A DNA stretch of 7,366 nt from an uncultured Clostridia bacterium (GTDB taxonomy: Bacteria; Bacillota; Clostridia; TANB77; CAG-508): NCBI GenBank assembly GCA_934167365.1, contig CAKPKU010000074.1, positions 1 through 7,366 on the forward strand, given 5' to 3'. Of this stretch, positions 1-6,426 are shown piece by piece. The notes beneath the pieces are model-generated. The model was given only the letters and a program-made list of their open reading frames with translations, was not told where the DNA came from and ran no database searches. Numbering within the stretch: the first letter of the stretch is position 1; each line of letters starts with the position of its first letter. The translations under genes and the position numbers were made by a program.

Positions 1-6
1 ATATTT

Positions 7-65
7 AATAGGGTATAGATTAGAACTAATTTCTTATTTTTAATCTATGCCTTATTTTTATTCAT
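7..65 (+). terminator. Terminator of a gene left of the window
   Basis: The arm at 7-22 pairs with 41-56 over 16 bases, with two G-U wobbles and an 18-base loop. T-rich sequence follows (to about 62). This is a typical AT-rich intrinsic terminator. No coding sequence for it lies in the window, so it presumably ends a plus-strand gene to the left. Confidence 0.6.
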
Positions 66-102
66 AAGAAGATATTACGCTTTATTAGTTTGAATTATAA
101 AG

Positions 103-131
103 AAAAAGCTTTTTGAGCAAATATATTTGCT
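103..131. repeat. Two adjacent perfect palindromes, possible operator
   Basis: Positions 103-114 read AAAAAGCTTTTT (12-base perfect palindrome) and 116-131 read AGCAAATATATTTGCT (16-base perfect palindrome), separated by one base. The second has the size and symmetry of a dimeric repressor site. It lies about 160 bases upstream of the gene at 294. No promoter pair with good -35/-10 spacing was found next to it, so an operator role is inference. Short palindromes also arise by chance in DNA this AT-rich. Confidence 0.3.
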
Positions 132-157
132 AATTAAATTAAAAAGTAATTCAAGTA

Positions 158-192
158 AATAATAAGCTTTGTATTATAATAAAGCTATTATT
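158..192 (+). other. AT-rich hairpin in the leader of the 294 gene
   Basis: Positions 158-170 pair with 181-192 (AATAATAAGCTTT against AAAGCTATTATT) with one bulged A and a 10-base loop. A few T residues follow (to 194), but no clean T tract. It could be a weak terminator or a leader structure. It is the second of three hairpins in the 293-base gene-free stretch. Confidence 0.35.
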
Positions 193-218
193 TTAGTTTA
201 TGCTTTATTTTATAATAT

Positions 219-242
219 AGCAAGGTCTACCTATGCTTTTTT
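219..242 (+). terminator. Short terminator-like hairpin before the 294 gene
   Basis: AGCAAGG (219-225) pairs with CCT and TGCT (230-232, 234-237) around a four-base TCTA loop, with one bulged A at 233. The T run 237-242 follows directly. It ends about 50 bases before the start codon at 294. It may therefore be a second terminator for the gene to the left, or an attenuator in the leader of the 294 gene. A TATAAT at 211-216 sits too close to be its promoter. Confidence 0.4.
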
Positions 243-293
243 ATAAGAAAATGGTGCTAATCAAAATTGGCAGAGGATTTGAGGTGAACAGAA

Positions 294-836
294 ATGAATG
301 AACCAGAAATAAGGACACCAGAGGATATTTTGAAATTCATGAATGAAAATATTAAATATGGTTGGGTTGATATGAATGGTAACAAACATATAAAAACAAT
401 GAAAGAATTTAGAAAGTTATATATTACAACAACAGTAAAAGAGACATTGCAATATGGAATGGGAATATGTATTGATCAAGTAAATTTAATGCATTACTTA
501 TTTAATAGAATACATATAAAAAATAAAATGTTTTGTTGTAGAATTTTTGAACCTGACAATTACAACAATCTAGATGAAGAAGAACATATGCATTGTTTTT
601 TGTTATATTATTTAGAAGGCAAAGTTTATCATATTGAGCATCCAAATTTTGAAAAGATAGGCATATATGAATATGATAATGAAATGCAAGCTATAAATAC
701 TATTGTTAATTATTATATTAATTTAAGAGGAGGAAAAGAAAGTCCGACTAAAGAATTTTTTGAAGTTAAACCTGGATTAACTTTTAAAGAATTTAATAAT
801 TATATAAATCATCTTGGAAAAGATATCGTAAAATGA
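294..836 (+). CDS. Transglutaminase-like protein, function unknown
   Basis: A 180-residue protein with no signal peptide or membrane segment, so probably cytoplasmic. The ATG follows GAGGTGA (281-287) by six bases, which supports this start. I do not recognise a named gene. The middle resembles the papain/transglutaminase fold: a GxCxDQ segment with Cys59 followed by a helix (LMHYLF), then strands carrying His100 in MHCFLLYYLEGKVYHIEHP and an acidic residue, Glu115. That order of Cys, His and Glu/Asp matches the catalytic triad of transglutaminase-like enzymes. Positions 1-50 and 120-180 are charged and unremarkable. The flavin reductase gene starts 45 bases downstream on the same strand without a terminator between them, so the two are probably co-transcribed. 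Nothing shows the substrate. The family call is inference from motif order; it could be another thiol-protease-like fold. Confidence 0.6.
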   Translation: MNEPEIRTPEDILKFMNENIKYGWVDMNGNKHIKTMKEFRKLYITTTVKETLQYGMGICIDQVNLMHYLFNRIHIKNKMFCCRIFEPDNYNNLDEEEHMHCFLLYYLEGKVYHIEHPNFEKIGIYEYDNEMQAINTIVNYYINLRGGKESPTKEFFEVKPGLTFKEFNNYINHLGKDIVK

Positions 837-881
837 TATAATTCTAGTCAGAATAAATTAAATTTAGTGGAGGAGAAAAAA

Positions 882-1460
882 ATGGGAAGAGAAATATGGA
901 AAGCTGGGACCTTTATATATCCGATTCCAGCAGTAATGGTAACATCCGGAACATTTGAAAATGCAAATATAATGACAGTCGCATGGACAGGTATAATTAA
1001 TACAAATCCAGCAATGTGTTATATATCTGTTAGACCAGAGCGTTATTCATATAATTTAATAAGGGAAAATGGTGAATTTGTTATTAATTTAACAAATGAA
1101 AAATTAGCATATGCAACTGATTGGTGTGGGGTACGTTCAGGTGCAAAATATGATAAATTTAAGGAAATGAATTTAACAAAAGAAAAAGGAAAATTTGTTA
1201 AATGCCCACTAATAAAAGAAAGCCCAGTAGCTGTTGAATGTAAGGTTAAAGACATAAAAGAGCTAGGAAGTCATCATATGATAATTGCTGAAGTACTATC
1301 AATAGATGCAGATAAAAAATATATAGATGAAAATGGCTCTTTTGATATTTCAAAATGTGACTTAATTGCATATTCAAATGGTGGATATTATACATTAGAT
1401 AGAAAAATAGGAAAGTTTGGGTTTTCTGTTGAGAAAAAAAGAAAAAATAAACGTAGATAA
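882..1460 (+). CDS. Flavin reductase family protein (FMN-binding)
   Basis: A 192-residue protein of the flavin reductase/flavoredoxin family (FMN-binding split barrel). Members bind FMN and pass electrons from NAD(P)H or other donors to flavin or a partner protein. Seen in order: PIPAVMVTS (about 14-22), the core NIMTVAWTGIINTNPAMCYI (about 29-48) followed by SVRPERYSYNLI, GEFVINL (about 64-70), WCGVRSGAKYDKF, and a later strand PVAVECKVKDIKELGSHHMII. These are the usual landmarks of clostridial flavoredoxin-like proteins. The length is normal for the family, and the tail is rich in Lys and Arg. The frame is open back to a GTG at 867, but GGAGGAG at 869-875 lies inside that extension and is correctly spaced for the ATG at 882, so I use 882. 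It probably shares an operon with the transglutaminase-like gene upstream and ends at the hairpin at 1527. The physiological partner is unknown. Confidence 0.85.
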   Translation: MGREIWKAGTFIYPIPAVMVTSGTFENANIMTVAWTGIINTNPAMCYISVRPERYSYNLIRENGEFVINLTNEKLAYATDWCGVRSGAKYDKFKEMNLTKEKGKFVKCPLIKESPVAVECKVKDIKELGSHHMIIAEVLSIDADKKYIDENGSFDISKCDLIAYSNGGYYTLDRKIGKFGFSVEKKRKNKRR

Positions 1461-1526
1461 AATTTTTGATAGGTAAGAGCACATAAAAACATTAAATATT
1501 TGTAGTTTTATTAAAAATAATAATAA

Positions 1527-1585
1527 GATATTAATGTATATCTTTAATTGCAAAAATTAAAAATATACATTAATATTGAATTTTT
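1527..1585 (+). terminator. Terminator with long AT-rich stem
   Basis: Positions 1528-1549 pair with 1555-1576 over 22 bases with a single C-A mismatch and a five-base loop. A further G-U closes the base at 1527/1577, and the T run 1581-1585 follows. It lies 67 bases after the flavin reductase stop codon and probably ends that operon. The stem is almost entirely A-T, so its strength comes from length. Confidence 0.65.
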
Positions 1586-1637
1586 ACTTAAATAACAACG
1601 GATTTTGATATAAGATTAGTAATTTTATAAAAAGTAA

Positions 1638-1666
1638 TAGACAAATATAAAATATTATGCTAATAT
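1638..1666 (+). promoter_or_regulatory. Promoter of the tRNA-Leu gene
   Basis: TAGACA (1638-1643, five of six to TTGACA) is 17 bases from TAATAT (1661-1666), which is preceded by an extended -10 TGC (1658-1660). Predicted transcription start is near 1673, giving a leader of about 60 bases before the mature tRNA 5' end at 1732. This is the best sigma-A-type promoter I can find in the window. Confidence 0.55.
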
Positions 1667-1731
1667 ATATTCAAAATATAAGTAGGATTTACTTATATAA
1701 AAAATAATTTTATAACTAAAATAATAGATAT

Positions 1732-1818
1732 GCAGGTGTGGCGGAATTGGCAGACGCACAGGACTCAAAATCCTGCGAAGTAACATTCGTGTGGGTTCGA
1801 CCCCCACCACCTGCACCA
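1732..1818 (+). tRNA. tRNA-Leu (anticodon CAA)
   Basis: The cloverleaf is complete. Acceptor stem GCAGGTG (1732-1738) pairs with CACCTGC (1808-1814), followed by discriminator A and an encoded CCA (1816-1818). The anticodon stem CAGGA/TCCTG (1759-1763, 1771-1775) holds the loop CTCAAAA, giving anticodon CAA at 1766-1768, which reads the UUG leucine codon. The long variable arm (about 1776-1790) is typical of class II tRNAs such as leucine. The T arm is GTGGG-TTCGACC-CCCAC (1791-1807). The gene stands alone with its own promoter and terminator. I saw no copy of its 3' end elsewhere in the window that would mark an integrated element. Confidence 0.97.
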
Positions 1819-1865
1819 AAAGAGCATTAAAATTTAGAGAAATCTATAATTAATGTTCTTTTTTT
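1819..1865 (+). terminator. Terminator after tRNA-Leu
   Basis: AGAGCATTAA (1821-1830) pairs with TTAATGTTCT (1850-1859), with one G-U pair and a 19-base loop, flanked by A residues before and a run of seven T residues (1859-1865) after. It begins directly after the CCA end of the tRNA. Confidence 0.75.
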
Positions 1866-2153
1866 GTATAATAGGATTTTGGGTTTCACAACATAAAAGG
1901 CTGATATTTTATTTGCAAAAGAGTGATTATTTTTTATTAAAATTTACAAATTCTATAAAAATGTATGTAGTGATTTCTGTATAATATATATTGATGATAA
2001 ACATTTTTTTATTAAAATAAAGTGCTCTAATTTTTTTCAAAATAATATTATTGGTATATAAATTGAAATTTATGAAGAAGATATTATAGACACAAGAGTT
2101 TAAAAAATACATTAATGATAAAAAATATAATAATACTAAAATGGGGTGAGCAA
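1866..2153 (+). other. AT-rich leader region of the magnesium ATPase gene
   Basis: This is 288 bases without a gene between the tRNA terminator and the ATPase start. I looked for the conserved pieces of an M-box magnesium riboswitch and did not see them. A TATAAT at 1980-1985 could be a -10 box, but no matching -35 lies 16-18 bases upstream. Two small inverted repeats (2041-2052, and 2058-2073 with a two-base centre) are AT-only and may be chance. GGGGTGAG at 2143-2150 is the ribosome binding site for the ATG at 2154. Confidence 0.4.
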
Positions 2154-4766
2154 ATGAAAATCGAAGAGCGCAATAAGAAAATAAATCTCGACTTAAGAGC
2201 ATATGGAAAAATGAGTAATGAAAATATTTTTAAAGAATTTAAGACATCACGTGATGGCTTAAGTTGTATTGAAATAGGTGAAAGACAAGAAAAGTATGGA
2301 AAAAACATTTTAGATTTTAAAAATAATAATACTATATTAAATAGATTAAAAGAGGCTTTGATTAATCCATTTAATATAGTATTAATATTAGTTGCAATTA
2401 TTACATTTTTTACAGATGTAATAATTGCAACTAATAAAGATTATTTAACTTTTATATTAATTATAAGTACTATACTTATTTCAGCAATGATTTCATTTTT
2501 TCAGCAAACTAGCTCTGATAAAGCTGCACAAAAATTAAAACATATGATTTCAAATAAGATTGATATAATAAGAGATTGCAAACAATATGATATAGATGTA
2601 GAAGAAATTGTGCCAGGGGATATAGTAAAATTAGCATCAGGAGACATGATTCCAGGAGATGTAAGATTTTTGGAAACAAAGGATTTATTTATAGATCAAG
2701 CATCATTAACAGGTGAATCAAATCCAATAGAGAAATTTTCAGTGTTGCAAGATGAAAAATCTGAATTAACTGATTTGTCTAATATAGGTTTTTTAGGAAC
2801 TGATGTAGTGAGTGGAAGTGCGATTGCAATAGTTATTGGAACAGGAAATAAAACTTATTTAGGAAGTATGGCAAAGTCATTATATAGTGTGAATGAAAAT
2901 AATAGTTTTGAAAACGGTATAAATAGTGTAAGCAAATTACTAATAAAGTTTATGGTTGTAATGGTTCCAATTATATTGGTTATTAATTTATGCACAAAAG
3001 GGGACTGGTGGGAATCTTTAGTTTTTGCAATAACAATAGCTGTTGGTTTAACACCAGAGATGTTACCTGTTATTATGACATCTACACTTGCAAAAGGTGC
3101 TGTTGATATGTCAAAGAAAAAGACAATAGTAAAAAGATTAAGTAGTATACAAACATTCGGAGAGATGAACATTTTATGTACAGATAAAACAGGAACTTTG
3201 ACTGAAGATGAAATTGTTTTAGAAAAATACATGGATGTTGATGGTAATGAAAGCAAGAGAGTTTTAAAACATGCATTTTTAAATAGTTATTTTCAAACAG
3301 GTTTGAAAAATTTAATTGATATTGCAATAATATCAAGGGCTGAAAAGGAAAATATGAATATTCTAAAGGAAAGTTATATAAGAGAAGATGAAATACCATT
3401 TGATTTTTCAAGAAGAAGAATGAGTGTTGTTTTAAGAGATGAAAAAGGGAAAAGGCAATTAATAACAAAAGGAGCTGTTGATGAGGTTATATCTATTTGT
3501 TCATATATAGATATTAATGGAAATGCTGTAAATCTTACTGAAGATCTGAAATCAAAAGCATATGAAGTATATAAGAAAAATAACCACGATGGATTAAGAA
3601 TTATAGCAGTGGCACAAAAAAATCATATACATGGAATTGAAACTTTTGGCATAAATGATGAAAAAGATATGGTTTTAATTGGTTTTATAGGCTTTTTAGA
3701 TCCACCCAAAAAAACTGCAAAAGAAGCAATTATAGCACTTGCCAAACATGGAGTTGATACAGTTGTATTGACTGGAGATAGTGAGGGGGTGGCTATAAAT
3801 GTGTGTAATAAAGTAGGAATTTCAATAAATAATGCACTTACAGGGAAAGATATTGAGGAGATGTCTGATGACCAGTTGAAAGAAATGTCAAAGAATTGTC
3901 ATTTGTATTCAAAACTTTCTCCGTTGCAAAAACAACGAATAGTTAGGATATATCAAGAGCAAGGAAATACAGTAGGATATATGGGAGATGGAATAAATGA
4001 CAGTCCGCCACTAAAACAGGCAGATGTGGGAATTTCAGTTGATACGGCAGTTGATATTGCAAAAGAAACTGCTGATATAATTCTTTTAGAAAAAGATTTA
4101 AATGTTTTAGAGCAAGGAGTAATAATTGGTAGAAAAACATTTACAAATATTTTAAAATACTTGAAAATGGCTACAAGTGGAAACTTTGGAAATATGTTGT
4201 CCATTATAATAGCTAGCTTATTTTTACCGTTTTTACCAATGCTTCCTATTCATATATTAATACAAAATTTACTAAATGATTTTGCACAAATAGGTATGCC
4301 TTTTGACAATGTAGATGCTGAATATTTACTAAAACCAAAAAAGTGGAATATCAGAGAAATCAAAAGATTTATGTTTGTGTTTGGAGTAGCTAGCACAGTT
4401 TTAGATATTTTATGTTTTATTATATTATGGTTTATTATGAAATTTAATACAGTAGAAAAAGCTGTTTTATTTCAAACTGGCTGGTTTGCATTTGGAATTA
4501 TTTCGCAAACATTAATTATTCATTTAATGAGAACATCTAAAATACCATTTATTACAAGTAAACCATCTAGGCATTTAGTGATTTCAACTTTATCAATAAT
4601 ATTAGTAACTATAATAATTTCTTTTACTAATATAGCAGTTATATTTGATTTAAGTAAATTACCAATACAATATGGAATTGCAATGGTTGGATTAATGATA
4701 ATATATGCTACTATTATTCAAATTTATAAAAAGATATATTTAATAAATGGAAGAGAATGGTTGTAA
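2154..4766 (+). CDS. mgtA: MgtA-type magnesium-transporting P-type ATPase
   Basis: An 870-residue membrane pump, about the length of E. coli MgtA (898). It uses ATP to bring Mg2+ into the cell. All P-type landmarks are present: TGES (186-189, actuator), GLTPEMLP in membrane helix 4 (298-305), the phosphorylated Asp344 in CTDKTGTLTED, KGA (439-441, nucleotide binding), TGD (540-542), and the hinge GDGIND (611-616). The membrane region after it carries NFGN (677-680), then FLPFLPMLPIHILIQNLLND and PFDNVD (716-721), a close match to MgtA/MgtB and the main reason for this call over Ca2+ or Na+ pumps. Hydrophobic stretches fit the ten-helix topology. The frame is open from an ATG at 2115, but that has no ribosome binding site, while GGGGTGAG stands four bases before 2154. 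No frameshift or missing catalytic residue was seen. It is single, with no MgtC beside it. Magnesium is inferred from the family; the control of expression is not visible. Confidence 0.9.
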   Translation: MKIEERNKKINLDLRAYGKMSNENIFKEFKTSRDGLSCIEIGERQEKYGKNILDFKNNNTILNRLKEALINPFNIVLILVAIITFFTDVIIATNKDYLTFILIISTILISAMISFFQQTSSDKAAQKLKHMISNKIDIIRDCKQYDIDVEEIVPGDIVKLASGDMIPGDVRFLETKDLFIDQASLTGESNPIEKFSVLQDEKSELTDLSNIGFLGTDVVSGSAIAIVIGTGNKTYLGSMAKSLYSVNENNSFENGINSVSKLLIKFMVVMVPIILVINLCTKGDWWESLVFAITIAVGLTPEMLPVIMTSTLAKGAVDMSKKKTIVKRLSSIQTFGEMNILCTDKTGTLTEDEIVLEKYMDVDGNESKRVLKHAFLNSYFQTGLKNLIDIAIISRAEKENMNILKESYIREDEIPFDFSRRRMSVVLRDEKGKRQLITKGAVDEVISICSYIDINGNAVNLTEDLKSKAYEVYKKNNHDGLRIIAVAQKNHIHGIETFGINDEKDMVLIGFIGFLDPPKKTAKEAIIALAKHGVDTVVLTGDSEGVAINVCNKVGISINNALTGKDIEEMSDDQLKEMSKNCHLYSKLSPLQKQRIVRIYQEQGNTVGYMGDGINDSPPLKQADVGISVDTAVDIAKETADIILLEKDLNVLEQGVIIGRKTFTNILKYLKMATSGNFGNMLSIIIASLFLPFLPMLPIHILIQNLLNDFAQIGMPFDNVDAEYLLKPKKWNIREIKRFMFVFGVASTVLDILCFIILWFIMKFNTVEKAVLFQTGWFAFGIISQTLIIHLMRTSKIPFITSKPSRHLVISTLSIILVTIIISFTNIAVIFDLSKLPIQYGIAMVGLMIIYATIIQIYKKIYLINGREWL

Positions 4767-4998
4767 AAGGTATTTTGATAATTTTTTTTATAGAAAATAA
4801 AATTTGATTATAAATATATTTATTGCCATATACATGAAAAAATCTAAATTATAAAATGTAATATATAGTATAAGTTTTATGATGTTTGTTTTTACTTTTT
4901 ATCAATCTTTTACACAAGAACAATTTTTCATTAGTGTAAAATATATGTAGGCAAAAATAAAAATTTTATCCACATTTAGTTGACACATATTATAATTT
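4767..4998. other. Gene-free spacer after mgtA
   Basis: AT-rich sequence with no plausible coding frame. It contains an 8-base inverted repeat, TTTTACAC (4908-4915) and GTGTAAAA (4934-4941), 18 bases apart and with no T tract, so not an obvious terminator. A consensus TTGACA (4980-4985) and a consensus TATAAT (4991-4996) are only five bases apart, so they cannot form one sigma-A promoter. No clear terminator follows mgtA directly; its transcript may run on to the hairpin at 4999. Confidence 0.4.
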
Positions 4999-5026
4999 AA
5001 CGCGGACTTGGGTTCGCGTTTGTTTT
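4999..5026 (+). terminator. GC-rich terminator between mgtA and ogt
   Basis: AACGCGGAC (4999-5007) pairs with GTTCGCGTT (5012-5020), nine pairs including one G-U, closed by a TTGG loop and followed by TGTTTT. It is by far the most GC-rich stem in the intergenic DNA. It probably ends the mgtA transcript, although it lies 232 bases after the stop codon, or a short unannotated transcript in between. It isolates ogt from mgtA. Confidence 0.7.
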
Positions 5027-5048
5027 AAATCAAACAATATGATATACT
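5020..5048 (+). promoter_or_regulatory. Possible ogt promoter
   Basis: TATACT (5043-5048) is a good -10 match, and TTGTTT (5020-5025) lies 17 bases upstream but matches TTGACA at only three positions. The candidate -35 would overlap the T tail of the terminator just before it. Some promoter is expected here because the terminator at 4999 cuts ogt off from mgtA. Confidence 0.3.
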
Positions 5049-5122
5049 AGCAGGCATAAGATATAGCAATAAAAAATTATTTTACATATAAATATTAAAC
5101 TTGTATAGTCAGGAGGTAAATT

Positions 5123-5662
5123 ATGACATATAAATGGAAATATAAAACACCAATTGATTTTACTACAATTTATATGAATAGTGATGGAAAATATCTTACA
5201 GGGTTGTGGTTTGAAGGCTCTAAAGATGAAGATAAGCATATATTAAATTGTGAAGAGAAAAATTTAGATATTTTTAAGCAGACAACAAAATGGTTAGACA
5301 TATATTTTTCAGGTGAGAATCCTAATTTTACACCAGAATATAAAATAAATAATCTAACACCATTTAGAGCAAATGTAATAAATATAATGAATTCAATTCC
5401 ATATGGAAAAGTAATTACATATAATGATATAGCAAAAAAAATTGCAGAAGAAAAAGAAATTAAAAGGATGTCTGCACAAGCCGTAGGTGGGGCAGTTGGA
5501 TGGAATCCAATTTGCATAATAATTCCTTGTCATAGAGTAGTTGGAACTAACGGATCTTTAACTGGATATGGTGGCGGAATTAATAATAAAATTAGTCTTT
5601 TAAAATTAGAAAAAAATGATATGAGCAAGTTTTCTGTACCAACAAGGGAAATTGCATTATAA
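5123..5662 (+). CDS. ogt: Methylated-DNA-protein-cysteine methyltransferase
   Basis: A 179-residue suicide repair protein. It moves the methyl group from O6-methylguanine (and O4-methylthymine) in DNA onto its own cysteine, restoring the base. The acceptor is Cys136 in PCHRVVG (135-141). The DNA-binding part precedes it: PYGKVITYNDIAKKIA, then SAQAVGGAVGWNP (117-129) with the usual Asn-Pro, and GSLTGYGGGI follows the active site. The N-terminal 80 residues match the smaller, variable domain of Ogt proteins. The length is normal for Ogt; there is no AraC-type or Ada regulatory domain, so it is not Ada. Gln119 stands where human MGMT has the arginine finger (Arg128). AGGAGG at 5111-5116 is well placed for this ATG. 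The alkylation repair gene tag follows 119 bases later on the same strand with no clear terminator between, so they may be one operon. Confidence 0.93.
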   Translation: MTYKWKYKTPIDFTTIYMNSDGKYLTGLWFEGSKDEDKHILNCEEKNLDIFKQTTKWLDIYFSGENPNFTPEYKINNLTPFRANVINIMNSIPYGKVITYNDIAKKIAEEKEIKRMSAQAVGGAVGWNPICIIIPCHRVVGTNGSLTGYGGGINNKISLLKLEKNDMSKFSVPTREIAL

Positions 5663-5781
5663 GGTAAGTTTGGCAAAAGTTAAATTAATATAAAACAGTG
5701 TAAAAAATGTAATAGTAATGAAAAAAAGAAAATTAGATAAAAAGCTAGTAAGGTTTTCTTGAATGAAAGGGGAACATCTTT

Positions 5782-6330
5782 ATGAGTAATAAGAATAGAT
5801 GTAAATGGTGCAATCCAAAAAATCCACTATATATAAAATACCACGATGAAGAATGGTGTAAACCTAATTTTAATGAAAAATATTTATTTGAAATGTTAAT
5901 ACTAGAATCATTTCAAGCAGGGCTTTCGTGGGAGTGTATATTAAATAAAAGAGCAGATTTTGAAAAAGCATATGATAATTTTGATATTGATAAAATATGT
6001 AATTATGATAGCAAAAAAATAAATGAATTATTATTAAATGAGAAAATAGTAAGAAATAAATTAAAAATTAATGCTAGTATAATCAATGCTAAAATATTTA
6101 AAAATATACAAAAAGAATATGGAACATTTCACAATTATTTAAAACAATTTACTAAAGATGAAACAATATATGAAGTTAATAAAACAAAATCTGAATTATC
6201 AGATAAAATTTCAAAAGATTTGCAAAAAAGAGGAATGAAATTTGTTGGGTCAACAATAATATACTCATATTTGCAGGCAATAGGTGTTATTTATTCTCAT
6301 GATGAAAATTGTTTTTTATTTAAAAGATAA
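5782..6330 (+). CDS. tag: DNA-3-methyladenine glycosylase I
   Basis: A 182-residue base-excision repair enzyme that cuts 3-methyladenine out of alkylated DNA, leaving an abasic site for other enzymes. Compared with E. coli Tag (187 residues), the zinc ligands are all present: Cys7 in RCKWC, His21 in YHDEEW, and His173 and Cys177 near the C-terminus (HDENC, the same His-x3-Cys spacing). Glu42 and the LESFQAGLSW segment (41-50) match E. coli Glu38 to Trp46 around the base pocket, and Tyr20 matches Tyr16. KRGMKFVGSTIIYSYLQAIGVI is the conserved helix region before the last zinc ligands. AAGGGG at 5767-5772 is nine bases before the ATG. It lies behind ogt on the same strand and ends at a strong hairpin at 6355. 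Nothing appears broken. Confidence 0.93.
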   Translation: MSNKNRCKWCNPKNPLYIKYHDEEWCKPNFNEKYLFEMLILESFQAGLSWECILNKRADFEKAYDNFDIDKICNYDSKKINELLLNEKIVRNKLKINASIINAKIFKNIQKEYGTFHNYLKQFTKDETIYEVNKTKSELSDKISKDLQKRGMKFVGSTIIYSYLQAIGVIYSHDENCFLFKR

Positions 6331-6354
6331 TAGAAGTCAGTTATGTGAAATAAT

Positions 6355-6403
6355 AAAAAAGCTAATTTGTAATTATTTTATACATTTACGAATCAGCTTT
6401 TTT
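6355..6403. terminator. Bidirectional terminator between tag and tetR remnant
   Basis: Positions 6355-6372 pair with 6386-6403 over 18 bases with one mismatch and one G-U, around a 13-base loop. The outer stem is AAAAAAGCT against AGCTTTTTT, so each strand ends in a T run and the element can stop transcription both ways. It lies 25 bases after the tag stop and 24 bases beyond the stop of the minus-strand tetR remnant. Confidence 0.75.
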
Positions 6404-6426
6404 ATAATATTAATGAAGTAAAAAAG

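Noticed and set aside
251..301. Short 16-codon frame starting ATG at 251 that overlaps the start of the 294 gene
   Set aside because: No ribosome binding site and no recognisable product; its end overlaps the real start by chance.
1732..1818. tRNA-Leu as an attachment site for an integrated element
   Set aside because: No repeat of the tRNA 3' end and no integrase or phage gene in the window.
1961..1984. Seven-codon frame as a leader peptide for mgtA
   Set aside because: No ribosome binding site and no paired hairpins after it; such frames are frequent in AT-rich DNA.
2855..3468. Long open frames on the minus strand inside mgtA
   Set aside because: They overlap conserved P-type ATPase motifs on the other strand and show no recognisable domain.
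4980..4996. Consensus TTGACA and TATAAT close together upstream of ogt
   Set aside because: Only five bases separate them; a sigma-A promoter needs about 17.
5670..5694. TTGGCA and TATAAA between ogt and tag as a possible tag promoter
   Set aside because: The spacer is 13 bases, too short, so tag is more likely read through from ogt.
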